The position numbers and the translations under genes are program-made. 64,000 bases of DNA from the NCBI RefSeq assembly GCF_004402485.1, contig NZ_SOFG01000011.1, forward strand, positions 62,001-126,000. The letters run 5' to 3'. Below are positions 17,031 to 25,292 of this stretch, piece after piece (position 1 is the first letter of the stretch; the number at the start of each line of letters is the position of its first letter). This DNA comes from Cryobacterium algoricola. GTDB lineage: Bacteria > Actinomycetota > Actinomycetes > Actinomycetales > Microbacteriaceae. The notes under the pieces were generated by a model that searched no databases, was not told the origin of the DNA, and was given only the letters and a program-made list of their open reading frames with translations.

Positions 17031-18446
17031 TCAACTCGCCGGCGTGCCCGGGGTGTATGACCAGGCCCTGACCTGGTCGACCAGGATGTGTCCGGCTGAG
17101 CCGGCCGGAACGGCGACACCGTCGAGGTTCGTCTCGGCCTGCAGCGTCCAGCGCATCGGCTTCGTGGGAACGCCGCTCGGAATCGCGGTGCGACCGATCA
17201 GCGCTCCGTCCCAGTAGTAGGCGACGGAACCCGGGGTCCACTCCGTCGTGGCGGTGTGCCAGCTCGCCGCATTCGTAGGGGTGTACGGCTTGGCCGGATC
17301 CCACGACATCCGTCCGGAACCGTACGAGCCGGCGATCGCCGAGGCCCCGTAGAACGTGGTGCCGCCGAGGTTGCCTTCCGGAAAGTCGATCTCGCCGTCG
17401 TTCCAGACGTCCGACGTCGGCCACATCAGGAACGCGATCTTGTATCCCGGGATGACATCGGTCCGGAAGCGGACGGAGTACCGGCCGTAGCTGGTGCCGC
17501 TGTAGCCGTTCGGGAGCGGTGCCGCGACGAGGTGGACGCCGTTCTCGGTGTGCAGGTAGATGTCGAGGGCGGAGTCGTGCACGGAGAGGACCTTGTCCGG
17601 CGCGTAGGTTCCCTGGCCCGACGTGTCCCGCAGGCCGGCGTAGCCGTTCCAGGCGGCGCCGTAGATGCGGCCGAACTGCCCCAGCGCTGCCGGTGTCGTG
17701 AAGTCCTGCGTGTACAGGGGCGTCCACCCGGCGGGATTCGTCGGGGTGGGGGTCGGCGTCGGTGTCGGGGCTGGCGCCGGGATCGGCGTCGGGGTCGGCG
17801 TCGGGGCGGGCGCCGGGATCGAGGCGGCCATCGTGATGGTGTCGACGTAGAACCCGTCCCCGGCGACGGCGTTTCGGGCCTGCAGCACGTAGACCTCGAT
17901 CGTGTCGCCCGCCGCAGTCGCCGCCGCGGCCACCTGCAGTCGCTGGTAGGAAGCCGCGAGGGTGACCGGCGCGGACGTCGTCCATTTCACGCCGGTGCCC
18001 GCCGCCGTGTTTTCGCGCAGCACCAGCACGACCTGCTTCCCCACGGCAGAGGCGGATGCCGCGGCGACGGACGCCGTGGCGGCGTACGTGGCCGCCGCAT
18101 CCGTCGAGGCCACAGTGGGGGTGCGGTCGTCGATGGAGTATGCCGAGCCGGATGCACGCATCACCCGTGCGACGTACGCGCCGCTCGGGGCGTTGCTCGC
18201 ACAGACCCGGGACACGGTCGCTTGCCAGCCGGCCCAGGCGCCGACACCCGTCTCGAATGACTCACTCGCGATTGTCGTCGTTGCCGCCCGCGCCAAGGTT
18301 CCGGGTGAGAACACCACTCCCCCGGCTACCAGGGCGGCCAGGACCAGGATCAGCACGGACTTCGATCGGTGACGTGGTGGGGCCGACTGCCTCCGTTGGT
18401 CTCCAGCTGGGACGGAAAAGGACAGGGGTGTGGAGCTTTGGAACAT
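17031..18446 (-). CDS. Secreted glycoside hydrolase family 16 protein
   Basis: About 471 residues. A signal peptide (SVLILVLAALVAGGVVF, cleaved near ARA) leads to a ~150-residue beta-sandwich module (ESFETGVGAWAGW..., a carbohydrate-binding-like domain), then a Pro-Thr linker of repeated PTPTPT units at about residues 209-240, then the GH16 catalytic domain. The catalytic signature ExDxxE is seen as E352-I-D-F-P-E357. It should cut beta-1,3 or 1,3-1,4 glucans or related polysaccharides outside the cell. The ATG at 18446 is a guess; one 57 nt upstream is possible and neither has a clear ribosome site. Confidence 0.88.
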   Translation of the reverse strand: MFQSSTPLSFSVPAGDQRRQSAPPRHRSKSVLILVLAALVAGGVVFSPGTLARAATTTIASESFETGVGAWAGWQATVSRVCASNAPSGAYVARVMRASGSAYSIDDRTPTVASTDAAATYAATASVAAASASAVGKQVVLVLRENTAAGTGVKWTTSAPVTLAASYQRLQVAAAATAAGDTIEVYVLQARNAVAGDGFYVDTITMAASIPAPAPTPTPTPIPAPAPTPTPTPTPTNPAGWTPLYTQDFTTPAALGQFGRIYGAAWNGYAGLRDTSGQGTYAPDKVLSVHDSALDIYLHTENGVHLVAAPLPNGYSGTSYGRYSVRFRTDVIPGYKIAFLMWPTSDVWNDGEIDFPEGNLGGTTFYGASAIAGSYGSGRMSWDPAKPYTPTNAASWHTATTEWTPGSVAYYWDGALIGRTAIPSGVPTKPMRWTLQAETNLDGVAVPAGSAGHILVDQVRAWSYTPGTPAS

Positions 18447-18796
18447 GGGAACTTGGAACTCGGATCTCGGCCACACAATGCATACAAAATGCTTAAGAAC
18501 CATGCACCGTGTGTACCGTCACGTCAGTGCGTTGTTACCTGAGTATTTCTCAGGACAACTGGATCCCTTGAGGCTACACCCGCGACACTGACCCGTGTCC
18601 AGCCAATTCTTGCCGCATCGCCCCGCGTGGATGATGGGAACTCCGCCCGCCCCCTACTCACAACCGGCCGGGTGCTGGCCGGGACCCGCCCGCATAAGCC
18701 GTCAATGGTGTCCAATATGCGCGTAAGCTCCCTGCCGATCGGCCCATCGGCAGCGGATCGCTTGGCCCGCAGCACCGAATCTGCGAGGCTGACGGA
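18447..18796. other. 350-bp divergent intergenic region
   Basis: Separates the GH16 gene (leftward) and the DinB gene (rightward). Near 18478-18500 is an AT-rich stretch with a small inverted repeat (GCAT-N5-ATGC at 18480-18492) that could belong to the GH16 promoter. I see no ORF with a credible start and no other clear signal. Confidence 0.5.
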
Positions 18797-19396
18797 ATGA
18801 GTGATGCATCGGACGCTGCGGCCAAGACCGATCTGAAGCGGTACCTCGTGTCGGGGCGGGAGGCCCTGATCTGGAAGCTCGACGGGCTCAGCGAGTACGA
18901 CGTACGACGTCCGCTCGTTCCGACCGGCACCAACCTGCTCGGGCTGGTCAAGCACATGGCCGGCGTCGAGGCCGGATATCTCGGGCTCGTCTTCGGCCGG
19001 CCTTTCCCGGAACCGCTGCCGTGGACGGCGGACGGCCTCGAGTTCAACACGGACATGTGGGCGACGCCGGACCAGACCCGCGAGTCGCTCATCTCCCTCT
19101 ACCGCCGGGTCGGGGCGCACTCGAGCGAGACAATCGAGGCGCTCAGCCTCGACACCATCGGCCGGGTTCCCTGGTGGACGGGCGATCGGAGCGCCGCGAG
19201 CCTGCACGAGATCCTCGTGCACCTGATCGCGGAGACGCACCGGCACGCCGGGCACGCCGACCTCGTCCGGGAGCTCATCGACGGGGAGGTCGGGCTCCGG
19301 CAGGGCAACGACAACCTGCCGCCGGCCGACCGCGGCTGGTGGGACGAGTACCGCGAACGCGTCGAGGCGGCCGCACGGGAAGCCGCGGAAGGCTGA
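18797..19396 (+). CDS. DinB-family (DUF664-type) metal-dependent protein
   Basis: A 199-residue four-helix-bundle protein. The metal-binding His residues are visible as KHMAGVEAGYLG near residue 54 and HLIAETHRHAGHADL near 141-153. DinB/YfiT-like proteins include thiol-S-transferases that use mycothiol or bacillithiol, and mycothiol is made by this organism (mshD at 41 kb), so a mycothiol-dependent transferase is a plausible inference. It is convergent with the cytochrome b gene, with an imperfect palindrome between them. Confidence 0.88.
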   Translation: MSDASDAAAKTDLKRYLVSGREALIWKLDGLSEYDVRRPLVPTGTNLLGLVKHMAGVEAGYLGLVFGRPFPEPLPWTADGLEFNTDMWATPDQTRESLISLYRRVGAHSSETIEALSLDTIGRVPWWTGDRSAASLHEILVHLIAETHRHAGHADLVRELIDGEVGLRQGNDNLPPADRGWWDEYRERVEAAAREAAEG

Positions 19397-19415
19397 GGGG
19401 ACCGCCCGAGAACGC

Positions 19416-19488
19416 AAGGTCGGAGTTTTTCGTGACCCGGTGCATCCGCTGCCCGGATTCGCGGCGTGTCGCGAAAATCTCCGACTTT
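19416..19488. repeat. Imperfect palindrome between convergent genes
   Basis: Arms 19416-19438 and 19466-19488 pair at about 19 of 23 positions, including GTCGGAG and TTTTCG against CGAAAA and CTCCGAC. It may act as a bidirectional terminator for the DinB and cytochrome b genes. Confidence 0.7.
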
Positions 19489-19526
19489 ACGACCGAGCGG
19501 ATGCAGCGAAGCCGTGCCAGAGCGGC

Positions 19527-20504
19527 TCAGCGCGAGATGACGGTGCCGCCGAGCGAGGCGATCGCCCGCAGAAGACGGGGGCCGGCGGCGAACCACGCCA
19601 CGATCATCGCGGCGAGGGAGGCGGCGAAGATCCAGAATCCGGTCCAGCCGTCGTCGCTCTGCACGGCGTACATGTGATTGAGGTTGCGCAGCGCCCCGGT
19701 CGCGAAGACCAGGGTCACGTGCACGACGATGAAGATCAGGAAGGCGACCATCACGCCGACGTGTACCGCCTTGGTCGGGCGGAGCGGAACGAGTTCGCCG
19801 AGCCGACGCGATGTCCACAGCGGTGACAGGCGGATGCCGGTGGCCAGCGCGAGCGGAGCGGCCACGAACACGATGGTGAAGTAGCTCAGGGTCTGGAGGG
19901 CGTTGTAGTTCACCCAGCCGTCGGCGACCGGCCAGTCCAGCGAGACGTACTGGAGCGCGGCTGACGCGGCGTTGGGGATGATGTCCCAGCTCACGGGGAC
20001 GATGCGCACCCACTGGCCGGTGGCAAAGAGCAGCACGTAGAAGATCAGGCCGTTGACAACCCAGAGCACGTCGACCGTGAGGTGGAGCCAGACGTTGATG
20101 CCCATGCGGGTGGGCGGTCGTTTCGTGCGGATGAGCCCGGTGTTGCGCCGGGTCCAGAACATGGTCGGCCGCCCGGCCGTGCGCACCTGCCAGCCCGAAC
20201 GCACGATGAAGAGGAGGAAGAAGACGTTGAGCCCGTGCTGCCAGGCAAGCCAGGCCGGGAAACCAACGGGCGCCCCGGAGGGCAGGGGGGATGCTCCCGG
20301 GAATTCGGTCAGGAAGGACTGCGCGGCCGGCAGCGAGCGAACACCCTTGGCGGCGAGCACGGCGCCCGCGAGCAGGCCGATCGCGAGGATGATCGCCGCG
20401 GCGAGCCGGAACCAGGCGGTTCGACCGAAGCCGAACAACCCGGAGCGCTCTGCTGTCACCGGTCGCCCACTCGGGCGATCGCGTCGTGCGGCATGGGCGT
20501 GCAT
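19527..20504 (-). CDS. Cytochrome b/b6-domain membrane protein
   Basis: A 325-residue integral membrane protein. Four main helices carry His residues in helical stretches that could ligate two haems: WLAWQHGLNVFFLLF, NVWLHLTVDVLWVV, and the pair in VHVGVMVAFLIFIVVHVTL. This is the pattern of b-type subunits of formate dehydrogenase, hydrogenase or thiosulfate reductase. The usual molybdopterin catalytic partner is not within the window, so its electron partner is unknown. The ATG at 20504 sits after AGAAGG; an upstream ATG at 20573 would add 23 basic residues and is less likely. Confidence 0.85.
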   Translation of the reverse strand: MHAHAARRDRPSGRPVTAERSGLFGFGRTAWFRLAAAIILAIGLLAGAVLAAKGVRSLPAAQSFLTEFPGASPLPSGAPVGFPAWLAWQHGLNVFFLLFIVRSGWQVRTAGRPTMFWTRRNTGLIRTKRPPTRMGINVWLHLTVDVLWVVNGLIFYVLLFATGQWVRIVPVSWDIIPNAASAALQYVSLDWPVADGWVNYNALQTLSYFTIVFVAAPLALATGIRLSPLWTSRRLGELVPLRPTKAVHVGVMVAFLIFIVVHVTLVFATGALRNLNHMYAVQSDDGWTGFWIFAASLAAMIVAWFAAGPRLLRAIASLGGTVISR

Positions 20505-20657
20505 CCTTCTGGTCTGGCCGGTCTGGCACCGGACTGGCGGCATCCGTCGGCTTCGTGGCGCGTTTGAGCGCAACTATGCCATCATCGACCATTTCACGGG
20601 CGCCGTCTGCCCGCTCAGTCAAACTACGACATCTTCAGGGCGCCTCAGTGCACCCCT

Positions 20658-20948
20658 TTACTCGGGGCGGTTCAGTCTTCCGTCCAGCCAGAGCGTGTCG
20701 GAAGCGTCGCTGTGCGTAGTCCCGGTGCCGACATGCTTGGCGTCGATCTTCTCGTCGTTCTTGATCACGTGCACGAGCGCCATCGCGTGGCCGCGGCCCA
20801 GGTCGAAGTCCGCCTTCAGCCAGTCGACGATCACCCCTGCCTTCGTGGACGGGGCGTCGAACCCTTTCTCGTGGGCGAGGGTGATGAACTCGCGCGGCGT
20901 CAGTCCGGTCTTGTCCTCGATGTTGTCGAGGTACGCCTGGAACGACAT
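20658..20948 (-). CDS. DUF4287 protein
   Basis: A 96-residue protein: MSFQAYLDNIEDKTGLTPREF, then WLKADFDLGRGHAMALVHVIK, which matches DUF4287. The fold is small and alpha-helical; no function is established, although relatives occur fused to DUF5655 or in stress contexts. It carries normal start and length. It is isolated, with 153 bp to the cytochrome gene downstream and 173 bp upstream to the next gene. Confidence 0.92.
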   Translation of the reverse strand: MSFQAYLDNIEDKTGLTPREFITLAHEKGFDAPSTKAGVIVDWLKADFDLGRGHAMALVHVIKNDEKIDAKHVGTGTTHSDASDTLWLDGRLNRPE

Positions 20949-21121
20949 CTCTGCTCCTTCATCGCTGGAATCCGGAATCCCGTCCGATCCAGTCCATCAA
21001 ATCTCCTTCGCGCCCGGGTCGCAATTGATTCGACCGGATGCCTCCCACCTTCGCGGATTCTGGAGCCCGAATCCGCCCCCTCGGGGGCGAATCCCGGTCG
21101 TGTCGATCCCGCCCGGTGCGG

Positions 21122-21517
21122 TCAGTGTCCGCGAATTCTCCAGAGCAGCCAGAGCGCGACGACGGCATTCGGGACGATGAGGGCGAACACTGTCACGAGC
21201 ACGGGGGCGCCCAGCAGGGCTTGCCCGTGGATGACGCCATGGCTTGCAACCGCCGCAAGGATGATGATTGCCACCGACGCCGACGGACCGGCCAGCGTCG
21301 CGACCAGCTTTTCCCACACGCGCCAGCTCTGAGACAGCCAGACCAGGAAAACGCCCACTACCCATCCAACGACTGGGACCAGAACCCCACCTACCGCGAT
21401 AAGGACAACCGCAGCCAGCGCGAAGCCGCGGAATCGTGTCACGGAGCTGTGCGCCCTACCCCGGGACGCGGCATCCTCAGAGCCTGATCCTCGTTCTGCC
21501 GTTTCGTCGACCGACAT
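21122..21517 (-). CDS. Small multi-helix membrane protein
   Basis: A 131-residue protein with a polar Ser/Glu/Arg N-terminus and about four membrane helices: FALAAVVLIAVGGVLV, VVGWVVGVFLVWLS, SVAIIILAAVASHGV and VLVTVFALIVPNAVVALWLL. I do not recognise a named family. GGAGTGAG precedes the ATG and lies inside the end of the HTH gene, whose TGA ends 2 bp before this ATG, so translation is probably coupled. It is the third gene of a DUF2975/HTH unit. Confidence 0.8.
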   Translation of the reverse strand: MSVDETAERGSGSEDAASRGRAHSSVTRFRGFALAAVVLIAVGGVLVPVVGWVVGVFLVWLSQSWRVWEKLVATLAGPSASVAIIILAAVASHGVIHGQALLGAPVLVTVFALIVPNAVVALWLLWRIRGH

Positions 21518-21518
21518 C

Positions 21519-21785
21519 TCACTCCTCGTCCATGGTGAAGAGCTCTGCGGGTTGCGTCTGAAGGGCGTCGCAGATCAGGGTGAGGCTCGTGAAGCGCACG
21601 GCCTTGGCCCGGTTGTTCTTCAGGATGGACAGATTCGCGATCGTGATGCCCGTGCGGGCCGAGAGCTCGGTGAGCGTCATGCCGCGTTCAGCGAGCACGG
21701 CGTCGAGATGACAGCGGATGCGGTGCGCTGACGCACCGGAATCGGCCTCACCGTCGGTCGTGGGCATTTCCCTAGACGACACCAT
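21519..21785 (-). CDS. Small HTH regulator (Cro/CI, YozG type)
   Basis: An 88-residue DNA-binding protein with one helix-turn-helix: LDAVLAERGMTLTELSARTGITIANLSILKNN, then ALQTQPAELFTMDEE. This is the compact Cro/CI family that is normally encoded beside DUF2975 membrane proteins, as here. The ATG at 21785 follows GAGGAGG and overlaps the DUF2975 stop by 14 bp; the ATG at 21767 is an alternative start just after that stop. It probably represses its own operon through the AT-rich inverted repeat at 22465-22488. Confidence 0.9.
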   Translation of the reverse strand: MVSSREMPTTDGEADSGASAHRIRCHLDAVLAERGMTLTELSARTGITIANLSILKNNRAKAVRFTSLTLICDALQTQPAELFTMDEE

Positions 21786-22452
21786 CGGCCTCCTCGACGA
21801 GTCGGGCACCGGCCCGGAAGGCGACGCCCAGGGCCAGGGCGATGATCCCACCGAGAAGGATCGGGATTGGCAACTGCGGCGCATTGGTGCTGATGATGGA
21901 GTAGTCCCCGCCCAGGAATGACACGATGTCCTCTCGAGGCATAGATCCGGCCGTCAAGAGACCGATGTGGAGACTCAGATAGAGGATGGCTCCGGTGTCA
22001 GCCAGCGATTGGAGGACGCCGCCGATCAGGAGGACGGCGGTCAACCAGCGCCACCGACGCAGGACCTGGCTGGAGAACGGCCTCCCCAGCGCAACGCGGT
22101 ACAAGATCCCGATCAGGAGAATCGCGGCAGCCGTGACGGTGACGGCGTGCAGGACTATCGGTAAAGCAGCGAGCAAACGCAGGCCCAGATCCGCATCGGC
22201 AAGAGTCCCCTGGGTGCCCTCGCGCAGCTCCGCCTGGAGCAGCTGCGGCAAATGACTCAGCGGAAGCCGCCCGTCCGCGCCGCCCAGAGCAGCAAGCACC
22301 CGTCCTGTACTGATTGTGATCGCTCGCGGAATATCGTTCAGGAGCGTCAGAACGAGCACGATCATGATCGCGCCTTCGGCGAAGCGACCCGTTCGTGGAA
22401 GACGCACTGAGCGTGTGGACGAAGCCGGTGACGACTCAGACAGGTGCTTCAT
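21772..22452 (-). CDS. DUF2975 membrane protein
   Basis: A 226-residue protein with four membrane helices: near residues 25-42 (AIMIVLVLTLLNDIP), 92-117 (VLHAVTVTAAAILLIGILY), 135-160 (WLTAVLLIGGVLQSLADTG) and 190-215 (IPILLGGIIALALGVAFRAG). The pairing with a small Cro/CI regulator is typical of DUF2975. Function is unknown. GGGGGT lies 7 nt before the ATG. It is the first gene of a three-gene unit and the base composition around its promoter is strikingly AT-rich compared with the rest of the window. Confidence 0.88.
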   Translation of the reverse strand: MKHLSESSPASSTRSVRLPRTGRFAEGAIMIVLVLTLLNDIPRAITISTGRVLAALGGADGRLPLSHLPQLLQAELREGTQGTLADADLGLRLLAALPIVLHAVTVTAAAILLIGILYRVALGRPFSSQVLRRWRWLTAVLLIGGVLQSLADTGAILYLSLHIGLLTAGSMPREDIVSFLGGDYSIISTNAPQLPIPILLGGIIALALGVAFRAGARLVEEADGVV

Positions 22453-22464
22453 CGGATACCCCCG

Positions 22465-22488
22465 TATCGATAATCAACATTATTGATA
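22465..22488. promoter_or_regulatory. AT-rich inverted-repeat operator of the DUF2975/HTH operon
   Basis: TATCGATAAT-CAAC-ATTATTGATA pairs at 9 of 10 arm positions, and a further half-site (AAACGATA) follows to 22495. It lies 13-36 bp before the ATG at 22452, over the likely promoter, so it is a good candidate binding site for the small HTH protein. Confidence 0.75.
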
Positions 22489-22592
22489 AACGATACATCG
22501 AGGCCCGGGCCCGCGCAACGAAACCGCCCGCGAGCCCCGATAAGCTCCGCCGTCACTGGTCTTGGTCGCGCATCGAGCCGCGCACGGCGGTG

Positions 22593-24191
22593 CTACCCGT
22601 GCCATGGGTCCAGCGTCCGATCTCCCAGTATCCAGTTCACCGCGACGAAGAGTGCCACCACTCCGATGCCTGCTGTGGCCAGGAGGGCGACCTGACTCAG
22701 GAATCCGGTCGGAGTGCCGATGCAGCTGACGATGGCAGCCCCGCCGCCGATACTCACGAAAACCGCGGCGAGCAGGCGAGCGGCGACCAGGAGCGCACCG
22801 GGCCCGCCAGCGGGCAGTTGGCCGTACTTCTGGAGCATCCGTCTCAACATCAGATGAGCGGCTACCCAGCCGGCGTAGTTCGCGAGGGCGATTCCTGCTG
22901 CGATTCCGATCACAGTGAGTTCGGGCGGAAGGAGCAACGCCAACAGGGAGCCGATGGTCGAGATCCCGGCGATGACGAGTTGGGTGACGAAAGGTCCCCG
23001 GGCGTCTTGCAGCGCGAAGGAGGTGCGATTGAGCACGTAGGCCTGGCTGAAGCCGACGAGTCCGATCGCGAGAACCTGGAGCACATGCCCGATGATGGGA
23101 CTGCCGAACAGCACCTGCGTGATCAGCGGGCCGAGCACGACGAAGACGGCCGTGGCGGCGATCGACACGTACGCGACCGGCTTCGTGGCCCGCTGTGAGA
23201 GCGCACCGATCTCGGTGAGGTCCTTCCGTGCGGCTGCCGCGCTCATCCGCGTGTAGAGAGCCGTCGTCACGGACACGGTGACGATCCCGTGGGGAACGAG
23301 CATCAGCAGGTACGCGATCGAGAGGGAGTTGAGACTGGGGCCGTCGATGCCCAGAACCTTGAGGGTCTTTCCTGCGTTACTGGCGACGTTGGACGTGACC
23401 AGGTAGGCGGCCTGGCCTGCGACGACCCCGAGGAAGGTCCAAGCCGCCAGCGTCGACATCTGCCCGAGGCCGGCGAAACCCCACCGAAATCGAACGCGAA
23501 AACCGATTCGCCGGAGTGGCACCAGGAGCAGGAGGGCCTGGATCGCGATGGCCAGAGTCGCGGACCCGCACAACACCGCGACCATTCCGGGAGTCCAGGT
23601 GTCCGCGTCCCCCCGCCCGGACGGCAGCAGAGCAAGGAACACCAGGATCCCGCCGATTCCCAGCAGATTGGAAATCGCGGGTGCCCACGCGGGGGCGCCG
23701 AAGACGCCACGCGCGTTCAAGATCTGCGACAGGACGGCAAAGGCGATCAAGAAGAAGATCTGCGGCAGGCACCAGTACGCCATCGACGTGGCCAGATCCC
23801 GCCACTCCGCGGACCAGCCCGTCGCGAAGATCCAGACGATCCCAGGAGCGCACAGCGTAAGGACGACGGTGGCCAGGGCGCCGCCCAGAAGCACCACCGT
23901 GAGGAGCCGATCGGTATTCTCCTGACCCGTCGGGCCGCCGTGCAGGTTTCGAACGATCTGGGGGACGAGTACCGCCCCCAGGACGCCGCCGGCGATCAGA
24001 GCGAACAGGTAGGTCGGCGCCGAGTTGGCGTTCTCGAAAGTCTGCCCGCCCACAGCAGCGCTCGTCCCACCGATCGCAGCCACGAGCAGGATCGCCCTGA
24101 GGAACCCCAAGCCCCGGGAGACAAGTGTGGCCGCCATCATCGACCCGATGGCGCTACGCGCGCTCACCCGCGTTCCGAACCGGTCGAACAA
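22593..24191 (-). CDS. MurJ/MviN-family lipid II flippase
   Basis: A 532-residue protein with about 14 membrane helices. The N-terminus (SAIGSMMAATLVSRGLGFLRAILL) and the FFLIAFAVLSQILNARGVFGAPAWAPAISNL stretch are typical of MurJ, which moves lipid-linked peptidoglycan precursor across the membrane. The pseudokinase and extracellular C-terminal domains found in mycobacterial MurJ are absent; it ends soon after the last helix. Usual murJ neighbours (trxB, parA, rnpA region genes) are not here and the base composition seems lower in GC, so this may be a second, accessory copy rather than the housekeeping one. Confidence 0.9.
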   Translation of the reverse strand: MFDRFGTRVSARSAIGSMMAATLVSRGLGFLRAILLVAAIGGTSAAVGGQTFENANSAPTYLFALIAGGVLGAVLVPQIVRNLHGGPTGQENTDRLLTVVLLGGALATVVLTLCAPGIVWIFATGWSAEWRDLATSMAYWCLPQIFFLIAFAVLSQILNARGVFGAPAWAPAISNLLGIGGILVFLALLPSGRGDADTWTPGMVAVLCGSATLAIAIQALLLLVPLRRIGFRVRFRWGFAGLGQMSTLAAWTFLGVVAGQAAYLVTSNVASNAGKTLKVLGIDGPSLNSLSIAYLLMLVPHGIVTVSVTTALYTRMSAAAARKDLTEIGALSQRATKPVAYVSIAATAVFVVLGPLITQVLFGSPIIGHVLQVLAIGLVGFSQAYVLNRTSFALQDARGPFVTQLVIAGISTIGSLLALLLPPELTVIGIAAGIALANYAGWVAAHLMLRRMLQKYGQLPAGGPGALLVAARLLAAVFVSIGGGAAIVSCIGTPTGFLSQVALLATAGIGVVALFVAVNWILGDRTLDPWHG

Positions 24192-24282
24192 AGTCGGCTG
24201 GCCGACACGAAATCCCCCATTGGCCTACGCTCCCACAGCATCCGGCCATATGACGCGAATCAGGACGAAATATATCGCCCGG

Positions 24283-24660
24283 TCAGGGAAGATTCCGGGC
24301 CGGACCCTGCTCGCCTGCGTCCAGCTCCGTATGGGCGGCCACGTCCGCGGCATCGTCAGCCGGAGCGCGCGTGGACGCCGCCGGGTCCAGCAGCACTACG
24401 CCATTCCAGTACTGCTCGATGTCCGCGATTTCCCGTTCGAGTGCGTCACCGCGACGGTACATGCGCAACGGTGTCGAAATGACATGATGCGCTGCGATCT
24501 CTGAGCAGCCCAGCAGGCGACGCACACGGTCCGCGGCATCTTCATCACTCGACGCGGCAACGACCTCCCGGGCAACGTCCTCGATGCGGTTCCGAGCCGC
24601 GAGCAGCGCTCTCAGCCGCTCCAACCGATCACGCTCCCGCGCGCGCTCCTCTGCATTCAT
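24283..24660 (-). CDS. Small coiled-coil protein resembling the GyrA/ParC tower region
   Basis: A 125-residue soluble protein starting MNAEERARERDRLERLRALL. Residues up to about 80 look like the long antiparallel helices and hinge of type II topoisomerase A subunits: RLRALLAARNRIEDVAREV, then RLLGCSEIAAHHVISTPLRMYRR resembling the LLG.SE.QA.AILDM.LRRLT pattern of GyrA, then REIADIEQ. No breakage-reunion domain or active-site Tyr is present. An acidic Ala/Asp tail follows. An ATG 18 nt upstream is possible. The similarity is by eye and moderate; function is unknown. Confidence 0.55.
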   Translation of the reverse strand: MNAEERARERDRLERLRALLAARNRIEDVAREVVAASSDEDAADRVRRLLGCSEIAAHHVISTPLRMYRRGDALEREIADIEQYWNGVVLLDPAASTRAPADDAADVAAHTELDAGEQGPARNLP

Positions 24661-24851
24661 GCCAGCCAGCGTATCCACCCCAGTGGCGCGCTGCGGTCAC
24701 CGCGGCCCTCCGAGTGGCGCGCGCTGTTGCTCGAGTCCTACGCGCCGTACCCGACAGTTGAGCACTTTGTGGAAATTGCGCCGTGAACTGGGGAATGATT
24801 CCTCGACGTTTACCCCTTGGTCAATGTCACACACGCAGGTATCGTGCGAGC

Positions 24852-25064
24852 GTGCGCTGGTTCTTGAGACTCTCACTGCCCCTTGGGATAGGCGTTTTCT
24901 TCATGATGTCCGGAATCTTCGCTTTGGCCCTGTCAACGCCGGGACTGCGAATCCTTGGCGCAACGGTCGGCTTCGGCGTAGCACTGTGGGCGATCCTTGC
25001 CGCCGTCGCGCGTTGCCTGACGTTTCGGCGAGACGCACGTCCAGCCACAATCCAGCGCCACTGA
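24852..25064 (+). CDS. Possible small membrane protein
   Basis: About 70 residues from GTG at 24852: WFLRLSLPLGIGVFFMMSGIFALALS and GLRILGATVGFGVALWAILAAV form two membrane helices, followed by a basic tail. The frame extends upstream to an ATG at 24795, but that part looks non-coding. A reverse-strand frame over the same bases lacks such a pattern. No family is recognised and there is no clear ribosome site, so the call is tentative. It is convergent with tRNA-Thr. Confidence 0.45.
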   Translation: MRWFLRLSLPLGIGVFFMMSGIFALALSTPGLRILGATVGFGVALWAILAAVARCLTFRRDARPATIQRH

Positions 25065-25096
25065 ATCGGCGTCGGTCCCAGTGTTTTCAAGGGGTG

Positions 25097-25172
25097 TGGG
25101 GCCGGCCACGGGACTTGAACCCGTAACCCCCACTTTACAAGAGTGGTGCGCTACCAATTGCGCCAGGCCGGC
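25097..25172 (-). tRNA. tRNA-Thr (anticodon UGU)
   Basis: Cloverleaf on the minus strand. Acceptor 5' GCCGGCC (25172-25166) pairs with GGCCGGC (25107-25101). The anticodon stem CCACT/AGTGG holds the loop CTTGTAA, giving anticodon TGT. The T arm contains GGTTCAAGTCC. CCA is encoded at 25099-25097. Confidence 0.97.
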
Positions 25173-25292
25173 ATGAGGCGGATTCCCGCCTCGGTCCCCC
25201 ATCCTAAATGACGAACGGGGTCTGCGGGGCCAGACCGGCAGCATCCGCCGACCGGGACCGGTCAGGAACGAACTGCTGCGGACCGGCCGGGG

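Noticed and set aside
25097..25172. tRNA-Thr as an attachment site of an integrated element
   Set aside because: I found no integrase and no second copy of the tRNA 3' end within the window, so the idea stays only as a hypothesis for the 21-25 kb patch.
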